Shown here piece after piece: positions 44,095-45,647 of a stretch of 45,647 bases of DNA; positions within the stretch are counted from its first letter, which is position 1, and each line of letters opens with the position of its first letter. This stretch comes from an uncultured Bacteroidales bacterium. Its GTDB lineage: Bacteria > Bacteroidota > Bacteroidia > Bacteroidales > Muribaculaceae. Below the pieces are notes generated by a model. That model was not told where the DNA came from, searched no databases, and saw only the letters and a list, made by a program, of their open reading frames with translations. Location: positions 1-45,647 of the forward strand of contig UQMZ01000030.1 of the NCBI GenBank assembly GCA_900542185.1. Direction: 5' to 3'. The position numbers and the translations under genes were made by a program.

Positions 44095-44649
44095 ATGTCC
44101 GCCTGGCTTCTGTCGCTCATTGCCATCGCAACCGTAGCATTGTCCCTTCTGTCAGGATTCCGTCGCGGTTTTGTCAGACAGTTGCCCAGGCTGGCCGGCT
44201 TGTTGTTCGGTATAGTATGCGCGCACATTTTCCGCGAACCGGTACAACAGCATCTGATGCAGGTCTTCCCATTTGAACAGGGACGGCCCGAAACCGATTT
44301 CATTTATTCCACTCTTGCCTGTGCGCTTATCTTCATTATCGTCTATCCCGTATTCACTTTCGCCACACGGCTGGTATTCGCCATATTCCGGAAGAAAGAG
44401 CACAACGTGTTCGACTCCATTCTCGGGGCGTTGCTCTCATTGGTGATATACATGACCTTTCTATCGCTCGCATTCAATCTGACGGTATGTATGCGGCCTC
44501 GCTCCGAACTGTCGAAGTCCATGCAGCATTCCGACGCCAACATCATAAGCGAGGTCCTGCTTATTGCGCCCGCTTTGCTCGGCTCGCAGTCGCCCGACGA
44601 GCTGGCCCATCTCCAGCAGCTCGACGACGCCCGCCGCATTTCCATCTGA
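44095..44649 (+). CDS. CvpA family membrane protein
   Basis: The 184-residue protein belongs to the CvpA (colicin V production) family of inner-membrane proteins of uncertain role. It has four hydrophobic segments: LLSLIAIATVALSLLSG, LAGLLFGIVCAHIF, IYSTLACALIFIIVYPVFTF and LLSLVIYMTFLSLAF. The GFRRGFVRQLPRLAGLL block near residue 20 is typical of the family. The start at 44095 is set by the first hydrophobic helix and the 4-base gap from ispF. A hairpin terminator follows. Confidence 0.82.
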   Translation: MSAWLLSLIAIATVALSLLSGFRRGFVRQLPRLAGLLFGIVCAHIFREPVQQHLMQVFPFEQGRPETDFIYSTLACALIFIIVYPVFTFATRLVFAIFRKKEHNVFDSILGALLSLVIYMTFLSLAFNLTVCMRPRSELSKSMQHSDANIISEVLLIAPALLGSQSPDELAHLQQLDDARRISI

Positions 44650-44677
44650 CGCTAATTCGATGTATCGATAACAAACA

Positions 44678-44707
44678 AGAGGACTCTCGAACTGAGAATC
44701 CTCTTTT
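44678..44707. terminator. Bidirectional terminator between cvpA and tRNA-Leu
   Basis: AGAGGACTCTC and GAGAATCCTCT pair as an 11-base stem with one mismatch around the loop GAACT, followed by TTTT on the plus strand. On the minus strand TTGTTTGTT follows the stem, so it can also end tRNA transcription. Confidence 0.7.
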
Positions 44708-44712
44708 CATTG

Positions 44713-44794
44713 TACCCTGAGCCGGGGTCGAACCGGCACGGATTGCTCCACTGGTGTTTGAGACCAGCGCGTCTACCGATTCCGCCATCAGGGC
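44713..44794 (-). tRNA. tRNA-Leu (anticodon CAA)
   Basis: On the minus strand the acceptor stem GCCCTGA pairs with TCAGGGT (the first pair is G-T), the D-arm is GCG...CGC, and the anticodon stem CTGGT/ACCAG holds the loop CTCAAAC, giving anticodon CAA (plus-strand 44758-44760). A long variable arm and a T-arm GCCGG-TTCGACC-CCGGC fit class II leucine tRNA. CCA is not encoded. A consensus promoter lies just upstream. Confidence 0.93.
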
Positions 44795-44807
44795 CCTTAT
44801 CGGACTG

Positions 44808-44839
44808 CAAAATTAGAAATAAATTCCCAATATTCCAAA
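44808..44839 (-). promoter_or_regulatory. tRNA-Leu promoter
   Basis: On the minus strand TTTG (44836-44839) and TAATTTTG (44808-44815) are 20 bases apart, and the tRNA starts 13 bases beyond the -7 box. Confidence 0.75.
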
Positions 44840-44925
44840 TTCAAATCATTTAAGTAATGATGCCTTAATTTTACCGAAGTTTAATTATGCTTCTAAAATT
44901 CCTAAATCTAAATATATTACAAGTT

Positions 44926-45600
44926 TTAGCTTCTATGATTTCCTGTCCATTTCATCCAAGCTGCAGACATAGGCTTGACAAACAAACATTGACACGCATA
45001 TGCCAAGGCCGTAGTAAGTATGAATGCATATAACAACATTAATCCATGACTTGGTATAATACTTAACTTTCTCAATATGATTCCCAGATATTGATATACC
45101 AGGACATGTATCATATAAAAACTAAAACTGATATCGCCGAACTTAACCAACACGGGCCATTCCAGCACCCTGGATAACAGTCCCTTGCTGCGATCAAACA
45201 ATGCGAATGTCATTATCAGACATCCCGTCGGCAACCACCAATAGGAAGCTAATGAATATTCCACAGGCACAAATGGATACAAAATGACATAGACTACCAT
45301 TAATGCCACCGCAATCACTTCCACAAGAGTTTTCGCAGCCTTAGGCATCCGCAAGATTTGACTATATATGGCGCTATGCTTTCTCAATGAATCGTACACT
45401 TGCCACAACAGAATCCCTAAACAGAAATCATATATTCTAAACACTGGGTTCACGTATACCAGTCCTGCCTTATAATTTTCCGGTATAATCTGTATTACTA
45501 AGAAATACAGACACACAGAACCGAGAATACAATATAACAACCGATTAGCCCCTCTCTGTTTGTTTATTTTTCTGACAATATACGGGAACATCGCATAACC
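44926..45600 (-). CDS. Acyltransferase 3 family membrane protein, 5' end missing
   Basis: This is the C-terminal part of an acyltransferase 3 (OafA/YrhL-like) inner-membrane enzyme that usually O-acetylates surface sugars. About 225 residues are present. The segments CILGSVCLYFLVIQII, IYDFCLGILLWQVYD, VEVIAVALMVVYVILYPF, SYWWLPTGCLIMTFALF, FGDISFSFYMIHVLVYQYL and MLLYAFILTTALAYACQCLF are membrane helices. The pair of GDISFSFYMIHVLVYQY and the final FVKPMSAAW is the family's typical C-terminal pattern. The frame continues upstream of the ATG at 45591 to the adapter junction near 45600, so the true start and the catalytic His-Asp region are missing. The DNA is AT-rich compared with the core genes, as is common in surface polysaccharide loci. 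Confidence 0.8.
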   Translation of the reverse strand, partial: GYAMFPYIVRKINKQRGANRLLYCILGSVCLYFLVIQIIPENYKAGLVYVNPVFRIYDFCLGILLWQVYDSLRKHSAIYSQILRMPKAAKTLVEVIAVALMVVYVILYPFVPVEYSLASYWWLPTGCLIMTFALFDRSKGLLSRVLEWPVLVKFGDISFSFYMIHVLVYQYLGIILRKLSIIPSHGLMLLYAFILTTALAYACQCLFVKPMSAAWMKWTGNHRS

Positions 45601-45647
45601 TGTCTCTTATACACATCTCCGAGCCCACGAGACTAGCGCTCATCTCG
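45600..45647 (+). other. Illumina Nextera adapter sequence (artifact)
   Basis: From about base 45600 the sequence reads CTGTCTCTTATACACATCT, the Nextera mosaic end, then CCGAGCCCACGAGAC, the i7-side adapter, then eight bases TAGCGCTC that look like a sample index, then ATCTCG, the start of the P7 segment. This is library read-through left in the assembly, not genome. Confidence 0.97.

Overview
The window is one end of a draft contig from a member of the Bacteroidales. The evidence is the spaced promoter motif (a TTG or TTTG box, then 20 bases, then TAnnTTTG), the lack of Shine-Dalgarno sequences, type IX secretion genes (porE, porU, porV), Bacteroidales-type lipoprotein and outer membrane protein families, and marker genes (short-LID adk, Bacteroidota-type topoisomerase A subunit, short pta with ackA). 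Coding bodies are GC-rich; a gut Muribaculaceae-like or Porphyromonas-like lineage fits, but the family cannot be fixed from sequence alone. The last 48 bases are not genomic: they read as Illumina Nextera adapter plus an index.

Layout. 85-4172: housekeeping genes gltX, waaA, hpt, adk. 4234-6222: porE-like lipoprotein of the type IX secretion system. 6336-10768: sufC-sufD-sufS followed one base later by a dicarboxylate-type symporter; sufB is not next to them. 10.8-17.3 kb is an AT-richer accessory stretch: a higBA toxin-antitoxin pair with a visible operator, a small secreted protein of unknown function, a small DUF6582-like gene, a membrane-bound TPR regulator, and a divergent run of three envelope proteins, bounded by a dispersed hairpin repeat. 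17.3-21.95 kb (minus strand): S41 peptidase lipoprotein, DUF3316-like barrel and topoisomerase IV A, overlapping end to end. 22.1-27.6 kb: aspS, nif3-like, a zinc-ribbon coiled-coil protein, manA, queF, queC. 27.8-29.75 kb (minus): LptF/LptG permease. 29.8-34.4 kb: pta-ackA, lgt, and an unusual fusion of a HAD phosphatase, one membrane helix and a GH25 lysozyme. 34.5-44.65 kb: porU1-rex-FAH-like-porU2 joined by 4-base ATGA overlaps, then porV, ispF and cvpA. A tRNA-Leu(CAA) and a truncated acyltransferase close the window.

How it fits together. Outer-membrane and surface biology dominates: KDO transfer to lipid A (waaA), LPS export (lptF/G), lipoprotein lipidation (lgt), and three type IX secretion components that anchor and process exported proteins at the surface. 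The most notable points are (1) two porU-like sortase genes, both keeping the His/Cys pair, in one overlapping operon with the NADH sensor gene rex; (2) the HAD-TM-GH25 fusion; (3) a hairpin repeat present three times within 6.5 kb, twice fused to TCACTT-type arrays that run into stop codons; and (4) divergent parC/aspS promoters whose -33 boxes form one palindrome.
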